A stretch of DNA of 64,000 nucleotides from Athripsodes cinereus. Its lineage: Eukaryota; Arthropoda; Insecta; Trichoptera; Leptoceridae. Shown here piece after piece: positions 1-9,998 of the stretch; position 1 is the stretch's first letter, and each line of letters starts with the position of its first letter. Location: NCBI GenBank assembly GCA_947579605.1, contig OX388327.1, positions 4,265,122 to 4,329,121 of the forward strand, in the 5' to 3' direction. Below the pieces are notes generated by a model that was not told the origin of the DNA, made no database searches, and was given only the letters and a program-made list of their open reading frames with translations. The position numbers and the translations under genes were made by a program.

Positions 1-691
1 AGTTTTTTACTTAACAAAAAAAAATTATTATAGCTTCATATTATTCTTTTATAAAAAAGCATATTTCTAAAAATCGAAATCGGGGGTGTGTTTGGCAGAC
101 AATGCACGAGAATCCTACTATTTTTCAGATACATTTTTTTTAATATAGCTAAAAGTAAGTAAGTTATTAAAAATATTAGTGTATGTAATAAACTGTTTTT
201 TTTTTGTTTTTTTTTTCATGGATATTGACCAATTCAAAAAATATTTTTCTTGATAAAATTTCTCATATTTTGAAACCAAAAATCACAAGTTTTGCGAGTT
301 TTTCCACCAAATTTGTATAAAATTGATTATTACAACATTTTTGTTAGAGAGCGCTCGTAATGCACTCAAACCGCTTTGCACAAAACAAATAAGAAATAAG
401 TGACAATGCCACTGACATTGTTGACATTTGAGGTTAGGTTGCGTTCAGAAATTTATTAAAACAAGTGCTTTAAGTGATGTGGCGCTGGCGAGTGACGACA
501 CCGATTCAGCACCAATTGATAAATTTCGTTTAACGAAGAAATACTTACGACTAAACTTTTCAAAATCCCAAAGAAATCTAATCATGCGAAATAAAGTATT
601 TTCGCGTACTTTATTTTTCTCATAAAGTATAAAGTACGATTACCTGAAATAACGTACAATACTTTATTATAAAGTACGGGTGGCAACCCTA
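1..691. other. Unassigned AT-rich stretch ending in a hAT-like terminus
   Basis: No gene is recognised. At about 405-445 there is a GACATT/GAGGTTAGGTT motif of the kind often seen near lepidopteran promoters, but no exon follows that I can defend. From 600 to 691 the sequence is repetitive (AAAGTAC words) and ends GGGTGGCAACCCTA, which resembles the outward end of a hAT transposon. No matching left end is visible in the window. Confidence 0.3.
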
Positions 692-1834
692 ATTGTAAGA
701 GACAGTGTTTTCTGTCAAATTTTCTTCTTCTTGTGAACGTCTTTTATGACGTCTAAATTTACCTAATCGAGTAAATTATGAATTAAATTTTCTCATATAG
801 GTAAACAAAATTTTATTCACTACTCTTATTAAATTATCAATTCATTTGCTGAAAGCTAAAATACCATAATCTAAATCACTTATTTTATTGGGTGGAATGC
901 CAAAAAAACATCATTCATTAATTTGTGCAATGTTTTCTTAATGTACCTAATGGTTTATTATTTAAATGTCTAAAAGGGTTTTGTTTTTATTATTTTACGG
1001 GGCTAGTAGATAAACATTTTCCCAGTTTATTAGCAGTAGCTTTGACATTATTAGTCAAACCAAATACGACATCAGGAAAAAACCATAGGTATATTTATAT
1101 TTTTTAATGAAAGAAACAAAAATTCTCGAGAAAGTTTAACGATCAAAATCTATGCATATAGATTCATAATATTATAATGATGCTAGTTTTCACAATCGGG
1201 TATGAGTTTTTAAGAAAATATCCGAGTTTTAATGCACCTTGGACCTCTTTCATCTTTTGATTCTCTCAATAATTAGGATGCGAGAGTTTCCGTTTTATCC
1301 ATCAGCGCATATTAGGTCTGACTTAGCATGGACAGCTGTCTCACCTTGGGTAGTAGGCACATGACCAAACCTACAATGATTTCATCCGTCATCCATTATG
1401 ACATTAATTTTTTTTCAATTTTTGTGGTGTTGTAACCATAATACGAGTACAATCCAAGAGTTTTAAAACTGAACTCTTTTTACCAAATAAACTCTTTCCT
1501 TTTTATTGATTCTTTGGTTATTCAAAGGTTTGACAAAAGGAAACTTTTAATGCCTTCTATATCAATGTTTTTCTTCTGGATTATGTTGGATAAGTAGGTA
1601 GGTAAACCAGATGGCTACTTAATAAACCTCTAAAACAAAGGTTTGTTTTTTTTTTGTTAGACAACTCGACCTATGTATACCTATAGGTTTATATGTGTGC
1701 TTAAAAAACAATATAAAGATGTTTAGAATATTTAATATTTTTTTATTGTTTAACCGGATTTGGGTGCAGATTTTTCTTTCATTTAGATTCATGTAGAGAA
1801 TTTTCTTATTTGTGTTTTAATTTTTTTTGTGTTT
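692..1834. other. No gene seen; short MITE-D end at 1736-1771
   Basis: AT-rich sequence without a supported ORF. The only recognised part is 1736-1771, which repeats the terminus TTTAACCGGATTTGGGTGCA of MITE-D found complete near 60721 and 47070. Confidence 0.4.
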
Positions 1835-1841
1835 TGTATTA

Positions 1842-1990
1842 ATATGACGTGGTTAGATGGAAGAAATCACTATAAAGTGATAATCTCGCCACTGCATATC
1901 GTCACATTTTTTCTTATGTAAACTGATTTGTTGATTTTGTTATGTGAATGATGACGTGCAAGAAGAATAAAATAAATAAATAAATATATC
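1842..1990 (+). repeat. LINE-D 3' end
   Basis: Carries the block 'cactataaagtgataatctcgccactgc' (read in short pieces) and a gaagaataaaataaataaata tail. The reverse complement recurs at 5338-5560 and 51498-51990. It looks like the 3' end of a non-LTR retrotransposon, with no coding part here. Confidence 0.5.
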
Positions 1991-2082
1991 ACCAACAGTC
2001 CAAACATAGATAGATTGTCCTTTCCGTGCCAATAAATTGGTGAGATGGAATTACTAGTAGGTACTACACCAATACGACTTAT

Positions 2083-2308
2083 CTCACAAGTGTGATAACC
2101 AAGAGGCCAACTGCCAATGTAATGAATATGCAAGCAGTCCTCTCCATGTCAAAAAAAAAAAAAAAATACATTCAGGGTGGGTGTCAAACTTCATCGCTGA
2201 ATTTAAGATGTAAAATGTCTTTATTTTTTCCGAACACCCGCCTTTTACAGGACACTCGAAAACTTACAGTAAAGAGTGGAGACCAATTTTTCTGCCGGGA
2301 CTCTAAAA
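2083..2308 (-). repeat. SINE-A copy, minus strand
   Basis: Reverse-complement match to the reference SINE-A at 51559-51813. Shared blocks include the ACAAGTG...CCAACTGC, GACATTCAGG-type and CTTTTACAGGACACTCGAAA segments in the same order. It has a poly-A run at 2150-2166 and is moderately diverged. Confidence 0.65.
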
Positions 2309-2599
2309 AACTATAAATTAAACCACGTGTTTCTCAAACTTTTCCGGCATGTCGCCTATCGCGTATATTCCATAGGTACATATTATTAATTTTATATATT
2401 TTGTCCGCATGTGAAATTTGGAAACAATTTATTATTATCAAACTCGCCCGACGAAATTTCGTTAAATTCTCGCACGAAACGGTGGGTGTCGGAGTTTTTA
2501 ATTGTTAACTATACTGGATATGATGTTATTTAACAAGGTGTTATGTTACAAAATCGAAAAATTCACAATTTAAATTTAACAAAAAAAGACATTCAGAAA

Positions 2600-2965
2600 A
2601 AAAGAAGGTCCTCGAGGAGTCGGATCCAGATGACGGGTTCTGCAACGCCAAAAGCCCTATCATAGAAGCAGGACTTATTTGCTCTATTGTTTTCATCCAG
2701 CTTGTTGGTGGATGTCTTAGCTGAGCGTAGAGGTCTACTTGCAGGTGTTTTGGGAATACAGAGCTCAGAAAGTGACTGAGGTGCCATATTGTTCAAAGCT
2801 TTGTAGACTATAAGGCACAGTTTATATTGGACCCTTTCACTAACTCTTAACCAGTGCAACTTTTCCAGCAAAGGTGTGATGTGGCAACCCTTATCTTCTA
2901 ATAAGCCTTGCAGCGCTATTGAATGGCATTTGTAGGCGATTCAGTTGAATTTGCGGCAGTCCAGG
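2600..2965 (-). pseudogene. Non-LTR retrotransposon C-terminal fragment (L2/CR1-like)
   Basis: The minus strand encodes ITPLLEKLHWLRVSERVQY followed by KLCLIVYKALNNMAP, the hallmark segment just after the reverse transcriptase domain in L2/CR1-type LINEs (LHWLPV.xRI..K....YKAL..AP). The reading is open from about 2871 to 2593 and continues upstream in another frame to about 2965. It is a short 5'-truncated relic. A related, more decayed segment lies at 7940-8270 inside a hAT element. Clade assignment rests on motif memory. Confidence 0.6.
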
Positions 2966-3190
2966 CAGGCAGGTGTGACACATTGTTATATTACACTATC
3001 CGTGTATAGAATATAACAATATTTAATATGTGTACGTTATAAACCACATGAATTTAGGCGAGATGGTGAATTCTGCATTTGACACCTTTTTAAAACGGAT
3101 TTTTTGTTGGGGAACAGTTTAACATGATTAATAAAATTAATGAATGCAAATTTTTTAGAAAGCTTGTTCCTGGATTTCAAATATATTTAA

Positions 3191-3480
3191 GGCAGTCGAT
3201 AGCCTAATGGTAGATTCATGGAATTTCAAGTGAAAGATTCTAAGTTCGATTCCTTCTGCTGCCGGTCTATTTCATCTTTAAGACACAATCATATTGGTTA
3301 TAGTGAGAAAGTTTGATGTGTTTTCGGATTCAATTGAAGCCCAGATTAATCTTTTATTTACAAATGTTCTGAAAGGGACTTGTATCTGCAAACCGTCATG
3401 TCCCATCCAGGACACTATCAAATAAGGTGACTTTGGCTTTTCTAAGCCTTATATGTTTCATGTGTTAAATACACATAAAT
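3191..3480 (+). repeat. SINE-T: tRNA-derived SINE
   Basis: Positions 3191-3263 fold like a tRNA: GGCAG at the start pairs with CTGCC at the end, an A-box-like TAGCCTAATGG follows, and a B-box GTTCGATTCC is present. After the head comes a body ending CTTTTCTAAGCCTTATATG. The same tail, with A/B-box-like words, recurs at 15030-15180 and 50285-50420. The tRNA part has an irregular anticodon stem, so it is a SINE head rather than a functional tRNA. Confidence 0.6.
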
Positions 3481-4020
3481 GTAACCTCATACTATGGTTA
3501 ATTAGAAAAACCAAAATTCGCAAAAAGATTGATTAAACTTTCTGAGAAAACAAGAAAATAATAATCTCACTTATTTAATGTCTGAAAGTGAAAGTGACAT
3601 ACATGACATTGAAGCGGGTAAGGATACGATCCTTAGCGCTTGTTTAGGACGATGTCCTGCCTCCTTCGTCACTAACATTATTTTATCTGAAGGAAAAAGA
3701 GAGATAATTGTCTTACCAGGTAAAATGATCACTCGAGTAACAGCTTTATACATTTATTTAATTAGTTAAGTGGTAAATTACAATTGGTTCAATATAACAA
3801 GACTCGAAGAAAGAAGGAAGTGATTCGCGTTAACAAAGTTCCGCACCTGTGGAGATCCCGAAAGAGAGTGATTCCACGGGGCCTCCAGGGCGGAGGTCAG
3901 TCCTCGGTAACAATACTTTATGCATTGTCACCAGGACTGTTTTACTTGTGATAACAATTAAGGAGGTATCACACCCACTACAACATACAATGGATTGTAT
4001 CGGTAGTAGGTATATGAAAG
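3481..4020. other. No gene recognised
   Basis: Contains a 63-codon open stretch on the plus strand (3578-3769) beginning MSESESDIHDIEAG, with no recognisable domain. It may be a transposon relic. No splice context or repeat family could be assigned. Confidence 0.3.
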
Positions 4021-4024
4021 TTGC

Positions 4025-4790
4025 AGTATGAATGGAATGAAAATGAATGCTACGAAGACGAAAGTGTTGGTGTTCGAAAGAGAAAGTGATAGAACAATGT
4101 GTGAAATATAGGTTGAAAATAAATGCTCGGAGAAAGTGGATGAATATGTTGTATATTTAGGAAGTTTGTTTGCGAGGGATGGAAGCTATGCGACAGGGTA
4201 ATTGAAAGAAGAAAAGTGGCCGCTGCTAGAGTGAACGGTGCAGTTCGACTCATTGTCAGCAATGGCAATGTGTCGAACATGGCTAAAATGCTAGTGCACA
4301 ATACCTTCTAGTACCGACACTTATTTATGCAAGCGAAACTTGGATATGGTTGAAGAGGGATGAAACTAGAATAAATGCTGTAGAGATGCGATTGCTGAGG
4401 AGAATGGTTGGTAAAATGTAGCCTGATAGAGTGAGCAATGAGGATATTAAGAAAATGAGCGGATGCAAGGGGATTGTTGTGGATAAAATGGATCATGTTT
4501 GGTCATGTAGAACGATTGGAAGGGGAAAGTGTGACAAAGAGGATATAATTGTCTGAAAGAAAGGCTGTGAAGAAGGGCGGGCGTCCAAGATCTACGTGGA
4601 TTATGTAGATCAAATTCTCAAGGACAGCCGAGTGTTGAGGTAGAGAAATCGACATGCGTGTATGAGAGACTGCATGAATGTAGAGGAGGCGAAAGAAGTA
4701 TGTAGGGACAGATCTATATGGCGTTCCGTTCTCTCTGCCTAAACCACTTGGGATGCGGCGTGAGGGAATAGTATGGGATAAGATACTGAT
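4025..4790 (+). pseudogene. RTE-R LINE reverse transcriptase C-terminus, decayed
   Basis: Plus-strand frames with several stops and shifts still read YVVYLGSLFARDGS (the x-YLGS motif after the RT palm), ETW....RDETRINAVEMR, LLRRMVGKM, and near the end CMNVEEAKEVCRDRSIWRS. This is the C-terminal half of an RTE-type endonuclease-reverse transcriptase. The catalytic YADD region is missing. The 3' end GGGATGCGGCGTGAGGGAAT resembles the tail of SINE-A. Other copies of the family lie at 41440, 42735, 48470, 48655 and 59395. Confidence 0.7.
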
Positions 4791-5337
4791 TTTATTTTGT
4801 TACAAATAATGATCTAGATTTTTTCCAACATTTAGAACAAAAAGGGTCGTAAAATTTTTGTTAATCCAAAAAATGCCATTTCAAACAAAAGTCAGGAGAA
4901 TAGTAAGTAGCAACTTGCAATGATCCTCAATCATTTTTTAAAGTACTTTCGTGTTAAAAAATGAGAGAACAAATTTAATTTTCTTGAAAAAATTTTGAGC
5001 GAAGTAACTCAAAATGACATCTATAGACATAGGGTAGTATCGCTTCGAAATACAGATTTATAAGTTGATTTATAATCGTACTATAATTTTTTTTATAAAT
5101 AATTAATTAATCATTCTTTATTATTCGTTTTCATGTTTTAATTACTTTTTGTTGATTTATAAAGGTAGCTGGGTTTCTACGTTAGTTTAAATTAAATATA
5201 ATCTCTCATTTTTATATCCCAGCGGAGTCCAGAAATATCCATAGAGCACTGGCGTGCCTCCCATACATGCAAAAAAAAAAAAACAAAAAACAGAGGAAAT
5301 ATGGAAAGATGGGTAATTTTTTCGAATAATGTATTTT
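4791..5337. other. No gene seen
   Basis: AT-rich sequence. A short A-rich block at 5271-5291 follows CTGGCGTGCCTCCCATACATG and may be the tail of an unrecognised retroelement. Confidence 0.3.
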
Positions 5338-5560
5338 TTATTTATTTATTTATTCTTTTTGCACATTATCATTCCACAACAGTGTCAGTAAAACAATACA
5401 AAATTTAAAATACTAGGACGATATGCAGTGGCGAGATTATCACTATTAAGTGATTTCTTTCATCTAACAACGACACATTGAGATATACCTAGTGAAAACA
5501 AATTCACTTATATAAAATATAATCAACACCTACATATAAAAAGAAAAAACAAAATTTAAA
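5338..5560 (-). repeat. LINE-D 3' end, minus strand
   Basis: Begins with TTTATTTATTTATTCTTTTT (an A-rich tail read on the other strand) and carries GCAGTGGCGAGATTATCACT, as in 51498-51990 and, reversed, 1842-1990. Confidence 0.6.
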
Positions 5561-5619
5561 ATAATATTTGACACACACCCAACATGTGTTAGGGATTTGT
5601 ATTATTCATCTATATTGTA

Positions 5620-5735
5620 TCATCATAAGCTCGACAGCCCTGGGTGGGCCTTGGCTGAATCCAGTAGTCTCTTCCACTCTCGTCTATCCTTTTCTTTTGT
5701 CTTCCTATATTGTACATTTACCTTATTATTCTTTT
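5620..5735 (-). pseudogene. RTE-C LINE extreme C-terminus
   Basis: The minus strand encodes DRREWKRLLDSAKAHPGL before a stop. This is the typical C-terminus of an RTE-type LINE and is close to DRERWRRMLEEAKAHNGL of the fragment at 17518-17763. Only about 40 codons survive. It is directly joined to a different LINE relic (5736-5905), so the two were brought together by insertion or recombination. Confidence 0.55.
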
Positions 5736-5905
5736 CGTGTGTTGGTAAATCTTCACCCGTGTGGGCTGCATCGTATCCTGTAAAGTCTTGGCTCAAGCTC
5801 TGACAGCCAGTTCCCCGCCTCCAGCTTTGCCTAATGGATGTCCTACAGGTCCCCGCTGAATTTTTGAGATGGCAGTCCTGCACTTTATATAATAGGTATA
5901 TCGAT
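5736..5905 (-). pseudogene. Non-LTR LINE C-terminal fragment (family of 17165-17480)
   Basis: Frameshifted minus-strand reading contains VQDCHLKN, NWLSELEPRLYRIR and a downstream block shared with the plus-strand fragment at 17165-17480 (CHLKKISGDL...NWLSALELRLLRI). It is the cysteine/histidine-containing C-terminal region of a Jockey/CR1-like LINE. It is broken by indels. Confidence 0.5.
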
Positions 5906-6019
5906 GGTTTCAGGTCAAAACCTGTTATCTGCAAATGAGAACATTTCCAGAGGAGCAAAAACAAGGTTTTGTTTTCAAAATTTTGAAGTCAAGATAAAGC
6001 AAACTGTAATTCTAACCTG

Positions 6020-6230
6020 CAGGGCTACTCTTGAAAAAACTAAACACGGTCTTAATCTAGTCTTGATCTTGATCATACGACGCACGAAGTGACTATTGGC
6101 CAAAAATACACGCAAACCGATCGCACGTTAGCGGTAGTGCGGTGTTTTTGAGCATAGTCCCTTCGTGCGTCGTATGATCAAGATCAAGACTAGATTAAGA
6201 CCGTGTTTAGTTTTGTCAAGAGTAACCCTG
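6020..6230. mobile_element. MITE-B copy 1 (long inverted repeats)
   Basis: A near-palindrome. CAGGGCTACTCTTGA at the left matches the reverse complement of the right end, and the arms continue through TCTTGATCTTGATCATACGA over more than 75 bp. There is no coding capacity. Full or partial copies lie at 10885-11061, 16875-16990 and 49258-49469. Each is bounded by CAG...CTG, so the outermost bases may be either terminal repeat or target duplication. Confidence 0.8.
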
Positions 6231-6349
6231 CAGTATTATTTAATTTTTCATGTGCTATCCAGTAATTAGGGTTTGATGGTACGAAAAAATATAACTTTGG
6301 TAACTTATTCTGACATTTATGCAAAATTTACCGAAATTGCAAATATCAA

Positions 6350-6797
6350 GTTATGACCTACCACTATCGATATATTATTGCGTCAGTTGCGATCTTTTGT
6401 GTAGTGTGTACAACCTTCTTCAGTTCATCATTTACGACCCATGCAATTAGAATGTGGAATAATCTACCTTGCAATATTAGAAATTCCTCTACGCTACACG
6501 TTTTTAAGAATAACCTAAAATCCATAGACTTAACCTAAAAAGTTCCTCCCCGTGCCTTTATCCTTCGTTTTATAGTATTTATTAGAGGAAACATGACATA
6601 TATAATGTTCTACTTAGGGCTAAGAATGTAATTAGTTATAATTAAATTTAGTATTAACTGTTCACATTTAGTATCAATTACACATTGTCAACATAGTATC
6701 ACACATTATTTTGGTTAGCTGGAAGATATTGCCTCCAGGCAATAAGCTCGCCAATTGCTCATGATTTTTTTTTCTGATCAATAAAGTGTTCTTATTA
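6350..6797 (+). pseudogene. CR1/L2-like LINE 3' end with coding remnant
   Basis: Coding 6353-6538 ends SSSFTTHAIRMWNNLPCNIR followed by FKNNLKSIDL and a stop. This is the usual C-terminus of CR1/L2-type LINEs (ARLWNSLP..IR.S.SL..FK..LK). The 3' untranslated part carries a small hairpin GCCTCCAGGCAATAAGCTCGCC at about 6731-6753 and an AATAAAG signal near 6780. The 5' part is lost. Its 3' end abuts the 3' end of the minus-strand element at 6800. Confidence 0.6.
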
Positions 6798-6799
6798 TT

Positions 6800-7313
6800 T
6801 TTTACGCGGCGGCAGAATTGCCATCCACACTTCTCAGCATTGTACAACCAGATAAGTCTCCATATGATCAGTCATGATCACACAAAAACTTAACAGTCTA
6901 ATGCCGGGAAAAATTCACCTATCCAGATATACAGGATATCAAAGGATTAGGCTCAAAACGCGGGATCAAAATACCAGCATTGTGCCTGAAATATCTGTGT
7001 TCAAAAACTTTTTTACAATATTACAAGTGTTTATTATAATAGATTTTTGAATTTTAATGTACAAATTAACCGGTAAATCTAATTTTTGTAAATTATTTAT
7101 TAAAGATTTCGGAGTTACCCCTGTAGCTGACATGACTAAAGGTATTATATAAACGGACCTAGAATGCCAAATATTTTTTATTTCTCCTGCTAGTTCTGTA
7201 TATTTACGTATTTTTTCAGCGACGGTTGTTTGTATATTATGTGTATTTGGGACAGCGATGTCGATTAGGTACGTTATTTTATTACGTTTATCATGTAATA
7301 CTAAATCGGGTCT
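6800..7313 (-). pseudogene. Non-LTR element with restriction-like endonuclease motif, 3' part
   Basis: Read on the minus strand, 7313-7050 is open and, continuing from the piece at 9846-9890, encodes NRPDLVLHDKRNKITYLIDI, then a KIRKYTELAGEIKNIW block and PLVMSATGVTPKSL. RPD...(12-14 residues)...D is the catalytic pattern of the restriction-like endonuclease found C-terminal to the RT in R2/R4/NeSL-type LINEs. This part holds the second half of the domain and the tail; decay begins below 7050 and the 3' untranslated end reaches about 6800. A hAT element (7322-9837) interrupts the ORF. Family identity is from motif memory. Confidence 0.6.
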
Positions 7314-7939
7314 ATTATGATTAGGGGATTCGATCCCGACCCTTTTTTCTAATCCCGGGATTTCGGGATTATCTATGGTTGATCCCGGGATCCCGGGACT
7401 AGTCCCGGGATTGTATTGGTAATGTAAAGTGGTAACAAAAAGTCAGTAGGCCATGTCAAAATCACTTTTTTTTACTTATCTGGCAATGAATTTAAGCTTT
7501 GAATCTGCAAAAAGTCGGTTAAACAAAATTACACTTCAAACTTCTAAAATAAACAAACAAGGCACTTCTGTTTATGATTTATAAAAGTAACAATTTAACT
7601 TTTTTATATTTTTAAATTGAATTCTTGTATTTGTATTTATTTCATAGTTTTAACCAGAGATGTGACGTATTTGAAATTAAAGTACTTAAAACACAAGTAC
7701 AAAATATAAAATATGTAGGTATTTTCATTTTGTATTTCAAATACCTTTTCGTAAAAAGTATTTTGTATTTTACACAAAATACTTTTACAAAATACCTTTT
7801 TATTTGTTTGAAACAAAATTCTGCCATTAATTGATATGCGCGTGTGCAAGCTTTTTTTGTCAATTTGTTGAACTACGAATACCTACAACGTTTCCATTAG
7901 AGTACTCCATACTTGAGATATACACACATAATAATGATG

Positions 7940-8270
7940 ATTGAACTAATTATACATGACGCCGTTGAATGATCCATGACCATTCCAAGGGCGCTGTGAT
8001 TTCTTCTGAACTGTAGCGTTTTCAACTTTGTCTGCAGGCAAACTGTTCCAGGCAATTGACGCTGAGACTCTGGTTCTCCTTTCTGTAAATTTAGAGGTAT
8101 TTGCAATATTGAACTCTACGAGTTTGTTCACGGCATTAGAAGCTGAGTACAGTCTTCGACTCAAATTTTTGTCAGCGGAATAGGTCAGTGGGTGGTGTGC
8201 TACCTTGTGGACAGTGAGACACAGTTTAAACTCCACTCTCTCTGAGACTCTCAGCTAGCGTAGACTTCTT
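7940..8270 (-). pseudogene. L2/CR1-like LINE C-terminal fragment
   Basis: The minus strand reads SERVEFKLCLTVHK, then FTERRTRVSASIAWNSLPAD. This is the same C-terminal region as at 2600-2965 and shares the SERV-KLCL-V-K block. Frameshifted and short. Confidence 0.5.
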
Positions 8271-8394
8271 AGTAGTGAAGTGATGTGGCAGCTCTGATTC
8301 TCTCTGTAAATGATTCGGAGGCAACATTAAAAACCATCTGAAAACGATCAAAAAAGGTCTGGAGCAGTCCTGTATATAATATAATGTTTTAGAT

Positions 8395-8755
8395 TCGGAG
8401 TATCCATCCTGATTTATTCTGCAGCCCAAGTTCAAGAATTCTCTAACCTGCTTGATACTCACTCCATTTATGACTATTTTTGCAGTCGCCTCATCTTTTC
8501 GAACGACCTTACATTTTGTATCGTCTTTATTTATTTTTTATGTTGTATTTTGATAGTTCTTCCTAAGACTTTATTCAACTCATCTTCATTATCTGCAAGC
8601 AATGCTATATCGAATTATGTCAACCCTTTCTCCATTTGTCTATACTCTTGTCCAGTTATTCATTTCTTCTATCTATTCATCAATGGCTCGCTGTATATAA
8701 TAGTTAAAGAGTGATGGAAATATTGAATACCCCTGTCTTACACCTTGTTCGACTA
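8395..8755 (-). pseudogene. RTE-A LINE fragment, decayed
   Basis: Nucleotide and protein similarity to 21080-21490 of the better-preserved RTE-A copy: NGVSIKQVREFLNLGCRINQ on the minus strand, preceded by decayed RT palm sequence. It has multiple stops and lies within nested element 2. Confidence 0.65.
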
Positions 8756-9089
8756 TTTGTAAAAGGTATTTAAAATAAGTATTTTAACATACGTATTTTG
8801 TACTTAAATACCATTTTGAAAAAGTATTTAGGTAGTATTTTGTATTTGAAATACAAAAAATCAAAAGTATTTGTATTCTGTATTCAAATACTTTTTTGAA
8901 AGTATTTTGCACATCTATGGTTTTAACCCAGAATAGTTTTAGTTTAGTGGGCAATATATTCTATAATGTTGTTATTTATGTTTGTTTGTATGTACTATTT
9001 TGGAATATTTAAAAAAAAAAAACAACTTAGACTTATTTAACTTAACCCATAACAAAAAAATACATACTACAGGGATCAATGTTTAAACT

Positions 9090-9650
9090 CGTATTTTTAA
9101 ATCAAATTGACCAGTGATTTTTTGATGCTATTTTTTAAAATATCAAATCGCTCAAGCATTGTTAAAAGACTATTCCAACGCGATTTGCAGTTAAACAATA
9201 AATTAAGCTCTCTTCCATGTTCCTTTTAAAAATAGTTTTGAAGCATAATATCATTCTTCAAAGATGCTCTTTTAAAAATAAGAACCACTACGAACTTTCT
9301 TTACGACTTCATTAATATTCCGGTCATTGGTCAAACTCACCATTACCGATTTTAATGACTAATCCTGAGTCCAGTTCTTCATTATCACCATCCAAATCAT
9401 CAATAAAAGGCGATAGCCGTTTATGTATTAAATAAATAAATAAATAAATAAAATATCATCACTGATAGGTTCATTTGCAGGTATTTTTCTATACAATAAA
9501 TCACAAACGGCTAAGTGAATACCGTGTGCAAAACAAACTAGGTGCTTTGCATTAACAAGTTTTCCAACTGTAATTTGGACCATCAGTAACTATTGCCACA
9601 ATATCGTATCTAGTGAGATATCGAACTCAGAATAGCGCACTTTTAAGATA
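9090..9650 (-). pseudogene. hAT transposase remnants
   Basis: Minus-strand frames read FAHGIHLAVCDLLYRKIPAN (the conserved HxLCYAHGIHLAV block of ZBED-like hAT transposases), then KEHGRELNLLFNCKSRWNSL and LTMLERFDILKNSIKKSL. The order fits a hAT catalytic region. Several frameshifts make it non-functional. It belongs to hAT element 1. Confidence 0.65.
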
Positions 9651-9845
9651 CTAACACAATCTTCGGCTGTCAGTGATTCATTGATGTGCTTGAGTCCCAA
9701 ATATTTGACTTAGTGTATAATTGTATTAATCCCGAAAATCCCGGGATTTCTTAAATTTAATCCCGAAAATTTCGGGACTAAAATACGACCGGGATCCCGG
9801 GATCCCGGGATTCGGGATCCCGGGATCGAATCCCCTAATTATGAT

Positions 9846-9882
9846 GTATTTGTCTATCTGTTATTATGGTTTTATCATAATA

Positions 9883-9890
<8 letters not shown>
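9846..9890 (-). pseudogene. Upstream piece of the split endonuclease-LINE ORF
   Basis: On the minus strand this encodes YYDKTIITDRQIHH, which runs straight into NRPDLVL at 7313 once the hAT insertion and one target duplication are ignored. It is truncated upstream by a TTA microsatellite. Confidence 0.55.

Positions 9891-9917
<27 letters not shown>
9887..9917 (+). repeat. (TTA)n microsatellite
   Basis: About ten perfect TTA units directly next to the truncated LINE ORF. Confidence 0.9.
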
Positions 9918-9998
9918 GTCACCTGCTATTCTATTCTATTCTTCTTAAGACCATCCACTCGTATTGTCACCTGCTTTCTAGCACGTATCTTTATTGTC

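Larger units (their letters stand above)
7647..8927. mobile_element. Nested hAT-like element 2 carrying LINE pieces
   Basis: Element 7655-8919 has ends CAGAGATGTG / CATAGATGTG (inverted), AAATAC-rich subterminal repeats, and exact 8-bp duplications GTTTTAAC at 7647-7654 and 8920-8927. It has no transposase. Its interior is two joined LINE fragments (7940-8270 and 8395-8755), so it is non-autonomous. Confidence 0.8.
7314..9845. mobile_element. hAT element 1 with 8-bp target duplication
   Basis: Element 7322-9837 has inverted ends TAGGGGATTCGATCCC. It is flanked by exact 8-bp duplications ATTATGAT at 7314-7321 and 9838-9845, the hAT signature. Subterminal regions are full of CCCGGGAT words. 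The minus strand retains decayed transposase (9090-9650). A second hAT-like element (7655-8919) is nested inside. It interrupts the LINE ORF at 7313/9846. Confidence 0.85.

Noticed and set aside
3191..3263. Functional tRNA gene
   Set aside because: Irregular anticodon stem, and a SINE body follows directly.
4050..4496. Two minus-strand open frames of 83 and 62 codons
   Set aside because: Antisense of the RTE-R relic on the plus strand.
7625..7863. Hydrophobic open frames on both strands
   Set aside because: They fall in the AAATAC-rich subterminal repeats of nested hAT element 2.
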